Source: Halobellus rarus
Lineage (GTDB): Archaea > Halobacteriota > Halobacteria > Halobacteriales > Haloferacaceae
Assembly (NCBI RefSeq): GCF_024494595.1
Contig: NZ_JANHDI010000016.1
Span: 29,571-93,570, forward strand
Reading direction: 5' to 3'
DNA length: 64,000 nucleotides
Under the pieces are notes generated by a model that ran no database searches, had not been told where the DNA came from, and saw only the letters and a list, made by a program, of their open reading frames with translations. This document shows positions 34,061-42,646 of the stretch, piece after piece. Each line of letters opens with the position of its first letter. Position 1 is the stretch's first letter. A program made the translations under genes and the position numbers.

Positions 34061-35533
34061 TTACTCGCCGACGATGTCTTCGGCCGCGGAGGCAGCCCGA
34101 GTCATCGCCTCTTCGGCGGTCTGGTCGCCGCCGATGGCGGTCTGCAGTTCCTCGGAGTAGGTCTGGCCCCACTCGGGGTACTGGCTGTCGAACGGGTCCG
34201 GCGCAGCGGCCTGGAGCGACTCCAGCGTGACGTCGGCGAAGTTGTCGCCGACCCGCGAGCGGTACTCCTCGTTCTCCCACGTGGACTGGCGCACCGAGAA
34301 CCCGGCCCCGTTCTCGACGTGCATCCACGTGTTGGTCGGTTCCGAGGAGGCCCAGAGCATGAACAGGAACGCCTCCTCGGAGTTGTCGGCGTTCTGTGAC
34401 GTCGCGATCTGCCACGCGAAGGCGTTCGGGGAGAACTGACCGTCGGCCGGCGCGGGAGCCTTCGCGACGGCGATTCTGTCGGCCACGTCCGACGATTCGG
34501 GATCGGTGAGTCCGGGCCAGAACAGGTTGGCGTCCGAGACGATGTGGCCCGCGTTTCCGGACTGCATCGTCGAGAGCACGTCGGACCAGACCTGGCTGGA
34601 CGCGCCCTCGGGACCGTAGTCTTGGAGGAGGTTCACGTACCACTCCGCGGCCGAGATGGCCCCCTCCGAGTCAAGTCCGGAATTATCCGGGTAGCTGTCC
34701 CAGAGCTCCGCGCCGTACTGGCGGATGAAGGTGTTGAGGATGTAGATGTTCATCCCGTACCCCTGCTGTCCGCGGCCGACAGTCCCGACGACGTCCGACT
34801 CGTTCTCGTGGATGGTCTGGGCGTTCGACTGGAACTCCTCCAGCGTCTCGGCGACCTCGAGGTCGTACTCGTCGTAGAGATCCGTGCGGTAGAACTGGGT
34901 CTGGACCTCGACGGTGATCGGGATTCCCGTCCACGTATCGCTGTAGCCGCCGCCGTGTGCCTGCCACCGCGTGGCCTCGAAGAGGTCGTCTAGGTCGTAC
35001 CACTCCTCATCGTACATACTGTCGTCCTCGAAGTAGGGGTCGAGTGCCTGCAGCCACCCCGACTCCCGGAACTGGTTGACGACCTGATCCAGGAAGAACA
35101 CGTCCCACTCGCCGGCGCCCGTACTCACGTCGGTGAGTCGCTTGGTTCGGAACTCCTGTTCGGGCAGGACGTTCCAGACGACGTCGATGCCGGTCAGCTC
35201 CTCGAAAACCGGGACAGCCGGTTTGATGGCGTCGACCCACGCGTGCTGGACTGCGCCGATATTGATCTCGGATCCCTCGAACTGCCGCCAGTCGATGTCG
35301 GCGCTCTGGTACTCGCTCAGGGGGATCGCGAGTTCGTCCGACCCGCCGTCGCTCGATTCACCACCGCTGTCGCTACCGCTGTCACCGCCGGAATCCCCCG
35401 AGGTACCGTCTCCAGAGCCGTCGCCACTGCTGCTGTCGCCGCCCCGGGTACAGCCCGCGAGCCCGCCGAGTAGCCCGACGCCGGTCGCTTTGAGAAAGTT
35501 TCGCCGCCTCCGCCCGTTGCGTTTGCTTGTCAT
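34061..35533 (-). CDS. Sugar ABC transporter substrate-binding lipoprotein
   Basis: Start 35533 (490 residues) places the twin-arginine signal at the N-terminus (RRRRNFLKATGVGLLG) with lipobox LAGC. A Ser/Gly/Asp linker of about 35 residues follows. The mature domain is a family 1 solute-binding protein, with INIGAVQHAWVDAIKPAVPV, ELTGIDVVWNVLPEQEF, and repeated WASS/WYVNLLQDYGPEGAS segments. It catches the sugar at the outer surface for the permeases downstream. It is the first gene of the transporter operon, with AT-rich promoter DNA upstream. The ligand is not predictable. Confidence 0.9.
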   Translation of the reverse strand: MTSKRNGRRRRNFLKATGVGLLGGLAGCTRGGDSSSGDGSGDGTSGDSGGDSGSDSGGESSDGGSDELAIPLSEYQSADIDWRQFEGSEINIGAVQHAWVDAIKPAVPVFEELTGIDVVWNVLPEQEFRTKRLTDVSTGAGEWDVFFLDQVVNQFRESGWLQALDPYFEDDSMYDEEWYDLDDLFEATRWQAHGGGYSDTWTGIPITVEVQTQFYRTDLYDEYDLEVAETLEEFQSNAQTIHENESDVVGTVGRGQQGYGMNIYILNTFIRQYGAELWDSYPDNSGLDSEGAISAAEWYVNLLQDYGPEGASSQVWSDVLSTMQSGNAGHIVSDANLFWPGLTDPESSDVADRIAVAKAPAPADGQFSPNAFAWQIATSQNADNSEEAFLFMLWASSEPTNTWMHVENGAGFSVRQSTWENEEYRSRVGDNFADVTLESLQAAAPDPFDSQYPEWGQTYSEELQTAIGGDQTAEEAMTRAASAAEDIVGE

Positions 35534-35881
35534 TGTCGTAGGCCTCGTCACCTACCGAATTATCCATTAATAATAAATCTATTCATTGATAAGTAATATT
35601 ATACATCGTGAGGCGGGAATCCGGCATCGGGACTCGCGGTCGCGGTGCTACCCGCTACGGCGGTTGGCGGAGAAATACTTTAATATGCGATTCGAGTACT
35701 TGTCTCCCAGCGGCAGACGGTCGGGTCGACCTGCGCCGTTCGGAGACGGCGACGCGAACCGACGGAGCCGATCACAGCGGACATTCAACAGTATGAGACC
35801 GAGATACAGCGCGCGACGAGCGAGTCGAGGCACGGGGACGCGTACAACTACGCCCAGTCTGCACACGAGGGGGGACCGCCA
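35534..35881. other. 348-base divergent control region
   Basis: This gap separates the transporter operon (minus) from the zinc dehydrogenase at 35882 (plus). AT-rich DNA around 35560-35605 and 35675-35690 can carry promoters for both directions. It is a good place to look for operator sites of the IclR regulator, but I could not define one. Confidence 0.5.
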
Positions 35882-36916
35882 ATGCGCACAGCGACGCTGA
35901 CTGACGTCGGGTCCGTCGAGGTGCGGGAACGCGACCGGCCGGTCCCGGCCGACGACGAGTTGCTGGTCCGCGTCGGCGCGTGCGGGGTCTGTATGACCGA
36001 CTACCACATATATCGCGGGTCGTTCGCCGTCCAGACACCGATGGTTCCGGGCCACGAGAGCGCGGGGACCGTCGCGGAAGTCGGTCCCGACGTCACCGGC
36101 TACACGGCGGGCGACCGGGTGGCGGTCAACCCGACGATTCCGTGCAACACCTGCACGTACTGTAAACGCGGGGAGACGCACCTGTGCGAGGACAACACCA
36201 GTATCGGCGGGGCGGCCGACAACGTCATCGACGGTGCCTTCGCCGAGTACGTTCGGGTTCCCGAGACGAACGTCGAGGACATCGGCGAGCTGTCGTTCAC
36301 ACGGGCGTCCCTGGCCGAGCCGCTCGCCTGTGCTCTCCACGGCGTCTCGAAGGTCGAGTGCAAGCCCGGTGACAGCGTGGCGATAATCGGGGCGGGGCCG
36401 ATCGGACTCCTGCTCCTCCAAGCGTTCCGCAACGCCGGTGCCGCGCCGATCGTCATCTCCGAACTCGACGGGACCCGACGGGAACTCGCCGCCGAGATGG
36501 GCGCCGACGAGGTCGTCGATCCGGGCGCCGTCGACGATCCGGGCGCCGCGATAGCGGACGCGGCCGGCGGGCCCGTCGACGTCGGCGTCGAGGCGATCGG
36601 TCTCGTTCCGACTATCAGGCAGGCAAACGCGGTAACGGCGAAGGGCGGATCGACGCTCGTATTCGGCGTCCCGGCCCAGGACGCGACCCTGGAGATCAGT
36701 CCCTTCGACGTGTACTTCGACGAGGTGGACTACCGCGGATCGTACTCGCTTACGACCGAGGACTTCGAGCGCGCGGTGACCCTACTAAAGCACGAGCGGA
36801 TCGAGGCTGACCGGCTGGTGACCGATCGGATCGGCCTGGACGACCTCCCGTCGGCGTTCGATCGGATGGCGAACACCGAGGGTCTGAAACACGTCGTCGT
36901 CCCGGACTCGAAGTGA
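35882..36916 (+). CDS. Zinc-dependent alcohol/polyol dehydrogenase, paralogue
   Basis: The 344-residue protein parallels the one at 24351: VGACGVCMTDYHIYRGSFAV and GHESAG for the catalytic zinc, PCNTCTYCKRGETHLCEDN for the structural zinc, and VAIIGAGPIGLLLLQAFRNA for NAD. The start MRTATLTDVGSVEVRERDRP is standard. It is divergent from the transporter operon, so uptake and first oxidation could be regulated from one shared region. The substrate may be the same as or related to that of the paralogue. Confidence 0.85.
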   Translation: MRTATLTDVGSVEVRERDRPVPADDELLVRVGACGVCMTDYHIYRGSFAVQTPMVPGHESAGTVAEVGPDVTGYTAGDRVAVNPTIPCNTCTYCKRGETHLCEDNTSIGGAADNVIDGAFAEYVRVPETNVEDIGELSFTRASLAEPLACALHGVSKVECKPGDSVAIIGAGPIGLLLLQAFRNAGAAPIVISELDGTRRELAAEMGADEVVDPGAVDDPGAAIADAAGGPVDVGVEAIGLVPTIRQANAVTAKGGSTLVFGVPAQDATLEISPFDVYFDEVDYRGSYSLTTEDFERAVTLLKHERIEADRLVTDRIGLDDLPSAFDRMANTEGLKHVVVPDSK

Positions 36917-37281
36917 GCACCGCGTCACCGCGGGCGGCGGAGTGACAGCGCTGCACCAAGTCGGCCCGAAAGTCGGCGCGAGTGAGATTGGCCTTTTTCG
37001 TCCGTTGGTTGGGTCGTTCGTCCGAACCATTCAGTAGCGGGCCCCGGTTCCGGTTGCCGAACCGAACGTACCAACACGCCGTTCGACTGGCACACAGAGT
37101 GACGCCTCGCCGCGTGTTCTGCAGTGAAGAACGTATAGAATTCACGCACATATCGAGTGATATTTGATATAATATTAACAATCATTATGTACGGGAGCGC
37201 GGGATTCGCGTCGACAGTCACGTCGTTTGTTCTGCTCTAGTGAACAGATATTAGTGGACCGCGACCGTAAACTACGGAGAG
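36917..37281. other. 365-base gap upstream of the IclR gene
   Basis: No gene is seen. The stretch at 37155-37190 (TGATATTTGATATAATATTAA) is AT-rich and may be promoter or operator DNA. No regular palindrome was clear enough to report as a binding site. Confidence 0.4.
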
Positions 37282-38049
37282 ATGGACGAAAAACCGCGGT
37301 ACGCTGTCGAGGCGACCGGAACGTCGCTACGGATACTGGAAACGCTCGTCGAGTCGTCGGAACCGGTGGGCGTTACCGCCGTTTCGCGGGAGATAGACGC
37401 GGCCAAAAGCGTCGTTCACAATCACCTTTCGACGCTCCGCGCCCACGGCTACGTTGCGAAACGTGACGGGCGATACGAACCGTCGCTGGGGCTCCTGAAG
37501 CTCGGAACGCAGATCCGCGGCGAAATACCGATCTATCGGGATGCCAAGGAGGCAGTAGACAATTTGGCGGCGGCAACCGGAGAGACGGCAACGCTGTACG
37601 TTCGTGAGGAGCGGCACGCGATCCCGATCCATATCGCGGCGGGAGCCACGGAGTGGACGCAGCCGTTCGGGGTCGGCGACAGAATCCCACTTCACGTCAA
37701 CGCGCCGGGGAAGTGCCTCTTGGCGTCTCTCTCGGATGGAGCCCTCGAAACGGTGCTCGACGAGGAAGAGCGTGAGGCGTTCACGGAAGCGACGATTACC
37801 GGCCGGGACGAACTCACGACAGAGCTGAGACGAGTCCGAGACGACGGTATCGCGTTCTGCAGAGGAGAACAATTCGAAGAGGTCGTCGGCGTGGCGGCCC
37901 CGATTACGTCGACGGAATCGTACCGGACCGCCGCACTCGGTGTCTGCGGGCCAGTAGACCGGCTCAGCGGTCGATATCTGGAAGAAGACGTCACCGGACA
38001 GGTGCTGAGCACGACGAAATCGGTTCAAGTCGAACTTGCTGCCAGGTGA
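37282..38049 (+). CDS. IclR family transcriptional regulator
   Basis: The 255-residue protein has the IclR winged helix-turn-helix in residues 10-70 (GVTAVSREIDAAKSVVHNHL, then TLRAHGYVAKR) and an effector domain from about 85 onward with IPLHVNAPGKCLLASLSDG and FEEVVGVAAPITSTESYRTA. In Haloferax, IclR-type proteins control pentose and rhamnose catabolic genes, which makes this protein the natural local regulator of the island. The ligand is presumably a pathway sugar or acid. It is transcribed alone. Confidence 0.9.
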   Translation: MDEKPRYAVEATGTSLRILETLVESSEPVGVTAVSREIDAAKSVVHNHLSTLRAHGYVAKRDGRYEPSLGLLKLGTQIRGEIPIYRDAKEAVDNLAAATGETATLYVREERHAIPIHIAAGATEWTQPFGVGDRIPLHVNAPGKCLLASLSDGALETVLDEEEREAFTEATITGRDELTTELRRVRDDGIAFCRGEQFEEVVGVAAPITSTESYRTAALGVCGPVDRLSGRYLEEDVTGQVLSTTKSVQVELAAR

Positions 38050-38743
38050 CCGTGTTCGTCGGTCTCGTCGTCGAACTGCTGGAGGTCCGGAGCATAACTA
38101 GCGTACGTTTGTTATATCTCTCGAAATCAGGGGAGCGGGTTACCCGGCCGGTGCCGGACTGGCCGACGATAGCATCGACGGGCACAGACAGTCGTGATTT
38201 GGTAAATAAAAATATCGATTCATTCACAATACTTGGTATAAATACACGGAGGGTTCTACTGCACCCCATTATACATACTTTTTATTTTATCACTGACTAA
38301 GCATAATAAATATGGTATGGAATATAAGATAGAATATTCTAAATCTTCAGTTTATTTGGCTATAAAGGGTATTTTTAGATATATCAATTTGTATATGATA
38401 GAAATAGTATTAGTACTATATAATGTTAGTTTCTGCGTAAGTCCAGCGTCAGAGAGTGAAAGGATCGAACAACCGGTGACGAAAGGAGCCGCCACTGCTC
38501 GAGGTGCCCGCGGCCCCGACCGCGCATAACGGATATCGAGGCGAGTAGCGGGCTGTGGATCGAGGTGACGACAAGAGCTAAGAACGTCTGTCCGGAACGA
38601 ATACGCAATATGAAACCGTTCGCAGAACACGGCGGAGTACTGCCGAAGGTCCCCCGACGAGAATCGGCGACCACACGACCGAGGCCCGACCGCCAGCGTG
38701 GCGGTAACCATCGTGACTCTGGCTGCAGGTCGCCGAGCGAGGA
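38050..38743. other. 694-base region with a strongly AT-rich island
   Basis: Between 38200 and 38440 the base composition falls far below the surroundings, with many A/T runs and no long frame apart from a doubtful 70-codon one at 38317 whose codon use is unlike any gene here. The right part has normal composition but encodes nothing convincing. This may be a remnant of foreign or mobile DNA. Confidence 0.5.
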
Positions 38744-39700
38744 ATGACCGAGCGTTCGATTATCGTCGCCGGGGAGACGCTGGTCGATTTCATCCCGGCG
38801 ACGGCTGGACCGCTGGGCGAGGTCGAGTCGTTCGACCGGCGGGCGGGTGGAGCACCGGCGAACGTGGCCGTCGCACTGGAGCGCCTCAACGAGCGACCGT
38901 GGCTGTGTACGAACCTCTCGACCGACGGATTCGGCGACTTCCTTGCCGCGACGCTCGAAGCGGAGGGCGTTCCCGACCGGTTCGTCACGCGGAGCGACCA
39001 TCCGACGGCGCTCGCGTTCGTGAGCCACGATCGGAACGGTGATCGGAGCTTCACCTTCTTCCGCGATGACACGGCCGACATGCACATCCGAACCGACGGC
39101 GTCGACGGGACGACGCTCGCGGACGCCGAATGGCTCGTCGTCGGCGGCGTATCGCTCACGGACGATCCGTCGCGGTCGGCGGTGTTCGACCTCGCCGAAC
39201 GCGCTCGGGACGCTGGATGTCGGATCGTGTTCGACCCGAACACGCGGCCCGACCTCTGGTCCGAGGAATCCACACAGACACTCGAACGGATGCTCTCGTT
39301 GACCGACGTGCTGAAAGCGACACCGGCCGATTTCGAGCCGACGGCCATCCCGGTCGACAGGGAGACGTTCGGCCGCCGACTCTTAGAAACCGGGCCTGAC
39401 ACGGTCCTCGTGACCCGGGGCGCGGCGGGCGCACGAGCGGTCGCCGGACCGGAGGCACCTTGGGGCGCGGGAGTGTGGTCCCACGAGGGGTACGAACTCG
39501 ACGACGTCGTGGATGCGACCGGTGCGGGGGACGCGTTCCTCGCCGGCGCGCTGTCGGCACTGGTCGATGGGAGCGGACCGGAAGAAACGCTCGCGTTCGC
39601 GAACGCTGTGGCCGCGGTTTCGACCACTGAGAGCGGCGCGATGGCCGCCGTACCGAATCGTGAGGCCGTCGAGAGGTTCCGAACACGACAGCGAAGGTGA
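38744..39700 (+). CDS. PfkB-family carbohydrate kinase (fructokinase/KDG-kinase-like)
   Basis: This 318-residue kinase is a regular PfkB member. IIVAGETLVDFIP is the first strand, RRAGGAPANVAVALERL the di-glycine sugar-binding motif, FFRDDTADMHIR a lid segment, and VDATGAGDAFLAGAL the ATP site with the catalytic Asp. It phosphorylates a hexose, ketose or 2-dehydro-3-deoxy-sugar acid. With dgoD in the same island, the latter is attractive, but fructose (also the product of levansucrase or a sorbitol dehydrogenase) is an equal candidate. It converges with the peptidase gene at 39747. Confidence 0.85.
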   Translation: MTERSIIVAGETLVDFIPATAGPLGEVESFDRRAGGAPANVAVALERLNERPWLCTNLSTDGFGDFLAATLEAEGVPDRFVTRSDHPTALAFVSHDRNGDRSFTFFRDDTADMHIRTDGVDGTTLADAEWLVVGGVSLTDDPSRSAVFDLAERARDAGCRIVFDPNTRPDLWSEESTQTLERMLSLTDVLKATPADFEPTAIPVDRETFGRRLLETGPDTVLVTRGAAGARAVAGPEAPWGAGVWSHEGYELDDVVDATGAGDAFLAGALSALVDGSGPEETLAFANAVAAVSTTESGAMAAVPNREAVERFRTRQRR

Positions 39701-39746
39701 CCGGCCCCGAGCACAGACAGACCGTGGCAGACCGATCGGGGACTCG

Positions 39747-40784
39747 CTACGAGCTCCCGGACTCGCGGGCTTCGACGGCCCGCCTGACGGGGTCGAGCGG
39801 GAGCGCTTCGACGGTGGCCCCGTCGCCGCCTACAGTCGTCTCAGCGCGCGTGAGAGAGTTGTAGATCGCCTCTTCGGTGGATTCGACAGTTGCTCTGAAG
39901 AGCGGCGTGAGTGCACTGTCGGCGAACCCCTCACCGCGGTCGTTGGCGAACCCGATCGCGAAGTCACCGCTGCCGTGGTGGGCGATTCCCCCGACGCGGC
40001 CGAGTCCGAGTCCCGTCCGTTGGACCACTCGACCGAGTTGTCGCGACGACAGCGCTGCGTCGGTGCCGACGAGCATCATGATCGAGCCGCCTGCCGAGGA
40101 CGCCTCAGTCGATCCGTCGACGTACCGATCGACGTGGAGCCCGTCGATCCGCAGATCCGCTGGTTTCCCCGTGTTCGTCAGGACGAGCGCCCCGACGACG
40201 TGTCCCTCGACGCGACGTGAGGCCGTCCCGATTCCGGCTTTCCACCCGAATCCGGTCGTTCCAGTGCCGGCCCCCACACAACCCTCCTGAGCGTTCGACG
40301 TCGACGACGCCTCGAAGGCCTCGGAGACGTGCGCCGCCGTAACGTGGCGTCCCCTGATGTCGTTGAGGACGCCGTCGTTGCACTCCCCGACGACGGGATT
40401 GACGGACGTGACGGACGCCTCGCGGTCCAGCACGCGGCCCGCGATGGCGTCGGCGACGCCCCACACGTCGAGCGTGTTGGTCAACCCGATTGGCGTCTCG
40501 ATCTGACCGAGTTCGTCGACTTGCGGGAGGCCGACGGACTTGCCGTACCCGTTCAGGACGTGCGTCGCGCCCGTGACCGGAGCGTCGTACACGTTCCGAT
40601 CGATCGCGGGGTCGATCACCGTCACACCGGTGCGGAGACAGGGCTCGTCGTCGGGACCACCGCGACGGACGGTCCGGTGTCCGACGGCGACTCCGGGCAC
40701 GTCCGTCAGCGCGTTCCCTTCCCCGGTCGGGAGTCGGCCGGGATCGATGCCGAGTTCTCGCACGCGTGCTCGGTGTTCACTCAC
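39747..40784 (-). CDS. P1/S58 family peptidase (DmpA-like aminopeptidase)
   Basis: The GTG at 40784 (345 residues) follows a TTAATT element about 27 bases upstream. Family marks are NALTDVPGVAVGHRTV at the N-terminus, NTLDVWGVADAIAG, VVGECNDGVLNDIRG, NAQEGCVGAGTGTTGFGWKA, and the processing site with nucleophile Ser234 in SAGGSIMMLVGTDAALSS. DmpA-type enzymes cut themselves at this serine and then act as N-terminal (D- or beta-) aminopeptidases. The protein is full length. Its link to the sugar genes beside it is unclear. Confidence 0.87.
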   Translation of the reverse strand: MSEHRARVRELGIDPGRLPTGEGNALTDVPGVAVGHRTVRRGGPDDEPCLRTGVTVIDPAIDRNVYDAPVTGATHVLNGYGKSVGLPQVDELGQIETPIGLTNTLDVWGVADAIAGRVLDREASVTSVNPVVGECNDGVLNDIRGRHVTAAHVSEAFEASSTSNAQEGCVGAGTGTTGFGWKAGIGTASRRVEGHVVGALVLTNTGKPADLRIDGLHVDRYVDGSTEASSAGGSIMMLVGTDAALSSRQLGRVVQRTGLGLGRVGGIAHHGSGDFAIGFANDRGEGFADSALTPLFRATVESTEEAIYNSLTRAETTVGGDGATVEALPLDPVRRAVEARESGSS

Positions 40785-40903
40785 GTGCCGCGGTACCGGG
40801 GCCGTCCAATTAATGCTGTCGCGACCGGTGGCAATGGGGGCGGCGAATGTCGACACGCGGGTGTACACCGGACGAAACCGTATCGTAGCGTCGGTCCAGC
40901 AGG

Positions 40904-40913
40904 ATATATATTT
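40904..40913 (+). promoter_or_regulatory. TATA box (ATATATATTT) of the tubulin-like locus
   Basis: The element is centred about 31 bases before ATG 40939 and only 16 before ATG 40924, so it favours 40939 as the start of the first membrane protein. Confidence 0.6.
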
Positions 40914-40938
40914 GCCCGACGAGATGCGAGAGACGAAA

Positions 40939-41574
40939 ATGGCGGACGACACCGACGGGAGCACGGGGGCGCGCGGCGAGTCGACAACGCTTGCGGTCGC
41001 CCGGATCGAGGGCGAGGAGACGTTCCAGTCGATCTCGAACCTCGACAACATCGGGGACACCGCCATCGTCGGAATCACCTTTCTCCTGGCCGCGCTCGGC
41101 ACGTGGGTGACGTTCGCGTACCCGCGGCTGTCCTCGACGCCGGTGATCCGAGGTGCCTTCGTACTCCTGGCGCTGGCGTCGGTCGCGGCCACGCTGGCGA
41201 GTATGTACTACCTCGTCGACTCGCTCGCGCCGCGTCGGTTCTACGGCGACGGCGTCGGCGACCGCTTTCTGGATCACAAATGGCTCCCCTGGCTGAACGA
41301 CGATCCCACGGACCTCGATCGGTTCAGCCGAACCGAGATCGACTCGCCCGCGGACCTGGAGCGGGCCGTCGAGGAGTGGATCGACGGGTACGACGAGGAC
41401 ACGGAGATCGACTCCGAAGCGGCCTTTCAGTACTCTCGGCTGTTGAACTACAAACTGGTGGCGCGTCACAAGGCGCGGAACACGGCGTACGGGATGGCGT
41501 TTCTCCGCCTGGCGGTGGTCTGTCTCGGACTGGTCATCACCGTCGGGATTCTCGGCGGCGTGTTCGGAGGTTGA
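40939..41574 (+). CDS. Unknown three-helix membrane protein upstream of the tubulin-like gene
   Basis: From ATG 40939 the protein has 211 residues. Two adjacent helices lie at about 40-60 (AIVGITFLLAALGTWVTFAY) and 68-90 (IRGAFVLLALASVAATLASM). A soluble acidic segment with LDHKWLPWLNDDPTDLDRFS follows, and a last helix is at about 183-206. I recognise no family. It is the first of three plus-strand genes leading to the tubulin-like GTPase, though separated from the next gene by 155 bases with its own promoter. A structural or signalling role at the membrane is a guess. Confidence 0.7.
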   Translation: MADDTDGSTGARGESTTLAVARIEGEETFQSISNLDNIGDTAIVGITFLLAALGTWVTFAYPRLSSTPVIRGAFVLLALASVAATLASMYYLVDSLAPRRFYGDGVGDRFLDHKWLPWLNDDPTDLDRFSRTEIDSPADLERAVEEWIDGYDEDTEIDSEAAFQYSRLLNYKLVARHKARNTAYGMAFLRLAVVCLGLVITVGILGGVFGG

Positions 41575-41729
41575 TTCTGGGGTCTGGAACCAGGTGTCAA
41601 TCCGGAATGATCGCCGCCCGAGCCAGTTTGCGTGGCTCTGTCCGCGAGTTATGGAACAAATAATTTGAAACAGATGGAATAATCACTGATTGAAAAAGTA
41701 TTAAGCCGCATCCCCGGATGCAGATACAT

Positions 41730-42497
41730 ATGCGAAGCGCACGGCTGCTCACGATTATTCTCGTTGTGGTTCTGGCTGCCGGGCTCGTTGCTCCGGTGAC
41801 GGCCCAGTCCGGCCCGGTCAGTACAGACATCTCGACGTCGTACGACGGCGTAGAAGACGGGTCGCAGGGGGTCTCGGTGGAGGCCACGTTCTCGGCGTCC
41901 AGCGATGTGACGGGGCTCGAGATCCAGTTCCGAGAGACCGGGAACTCCTTTATCGACTATCGGGAATCGTTCAATATCACGACGAGCTCGAACGTCGACG
42001 CCGAGCGGACGAACCAGCGGACGTTCCGCATCGAGGAACTGCCGGCCGGTGAAACGGTCACGATCTCGTTCACGGCGTATCCGCGGACGCTCAGTCAGGA
42101 GGAGCTTCGCGTCGCCGTCATCGGAATGACCGCCGAGAACCCGAGAACGTTCGAGGACTCGACCGTCGTCACGGCCGATACGTCCTCCTCACCACTCTTG
42201 GCGTATCAGACCGCACAAGATCAGCTCGATCAGTTCGAGTTACTCCGAACGGTGGGGATCGGAGGCGTCATCGGAGCGGCCCTGATCGGACTGCTCGGAC
42301 TCGTAACGGCCGGATACACCTGGCGGATGAAACTGCCCAGCGAGATCGAGGAGAAGGAGGGAGAGATAGTCAGCGACCTGGATAGTCTCCTCGACGACGT
42401 CGAAGACCCGATCCTCGCAGAGAAGATAGAAAGTGTCAAGGATAAATACGAATCTGGGGGAGTCCTGCTGTCAGACGACGATCTCGACGATCTCTGA
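41730..42497 (+). CDS. Single-pass surface protein with cytoplasmic tail
   Basis: ATG 41730 fits the TATTAA element about 30 bases upstream (41718 is an alternative). The 255-residue protein has a signal peptide ending near VAPVTAQSG and an extracellular beta-rich domain of about 130 residues (VSVEATFSASSDVTGLEIQF, then LPAGETVTISFTAYPRTLSQ). A membrane helix follows at about 170-192 (GIGGVIGAALIGLLGLVTAG), then a charged cytoplasmic tail rich in Glu, Asp and Lys. This topology could link the cell surface to an inner filament. The tubulin-like gene starts 149 bases downstream. Confidence 0.72.
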   Translation: MRSARLLTIILVVVLAAGLVAPVTAQSGPVSTDISTSYDGVEDGSQGVSVEATFSASSDVTGLEIQFRETGNSFIDYRESFNITTSSNVDAERTNQRTFRIEELPAGETVTISFTAYPRTLSQEELRVAVIGMTAENPRTFEDSTVVTADTSSSPLLAYQTAQDQLDQFELLRTVGIGGVIGAALIGLLGLVTAGYTWRMKLPSEIEEKEGEIVSDLDSLLDDVEDPILAEKIESVKDKYESGGVLLSDDDLDDL

Positions 42498-42646
42498 TAC
42501 CGGATCGTTGGGGTGCCGGGACCGAAGCGGTCCGGCCAGCCACCGAATACGAGAGTGCGGCCGACAGTCGAAGGCTCACGCGCGTTCTACGCAGATAGTG
42601 CGGGTATCCGAAATCACTATGTCGCCGGGGTTAGGGATATGCTAAT

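Noticed and set aside
38200..38440. Possible replication origin in the AT-rich stretch
   Set aside because: No repeated origin-box motif and no orc1/cdc6 gene in the neighbourhood.
38317..38529. 70-codon frame in the AT-rich island
   Set aside because: Ile/Tyr/Lys-rich composition differs from all haloarchaeal proteins here, and the frame runs across a sharp change in base composition.
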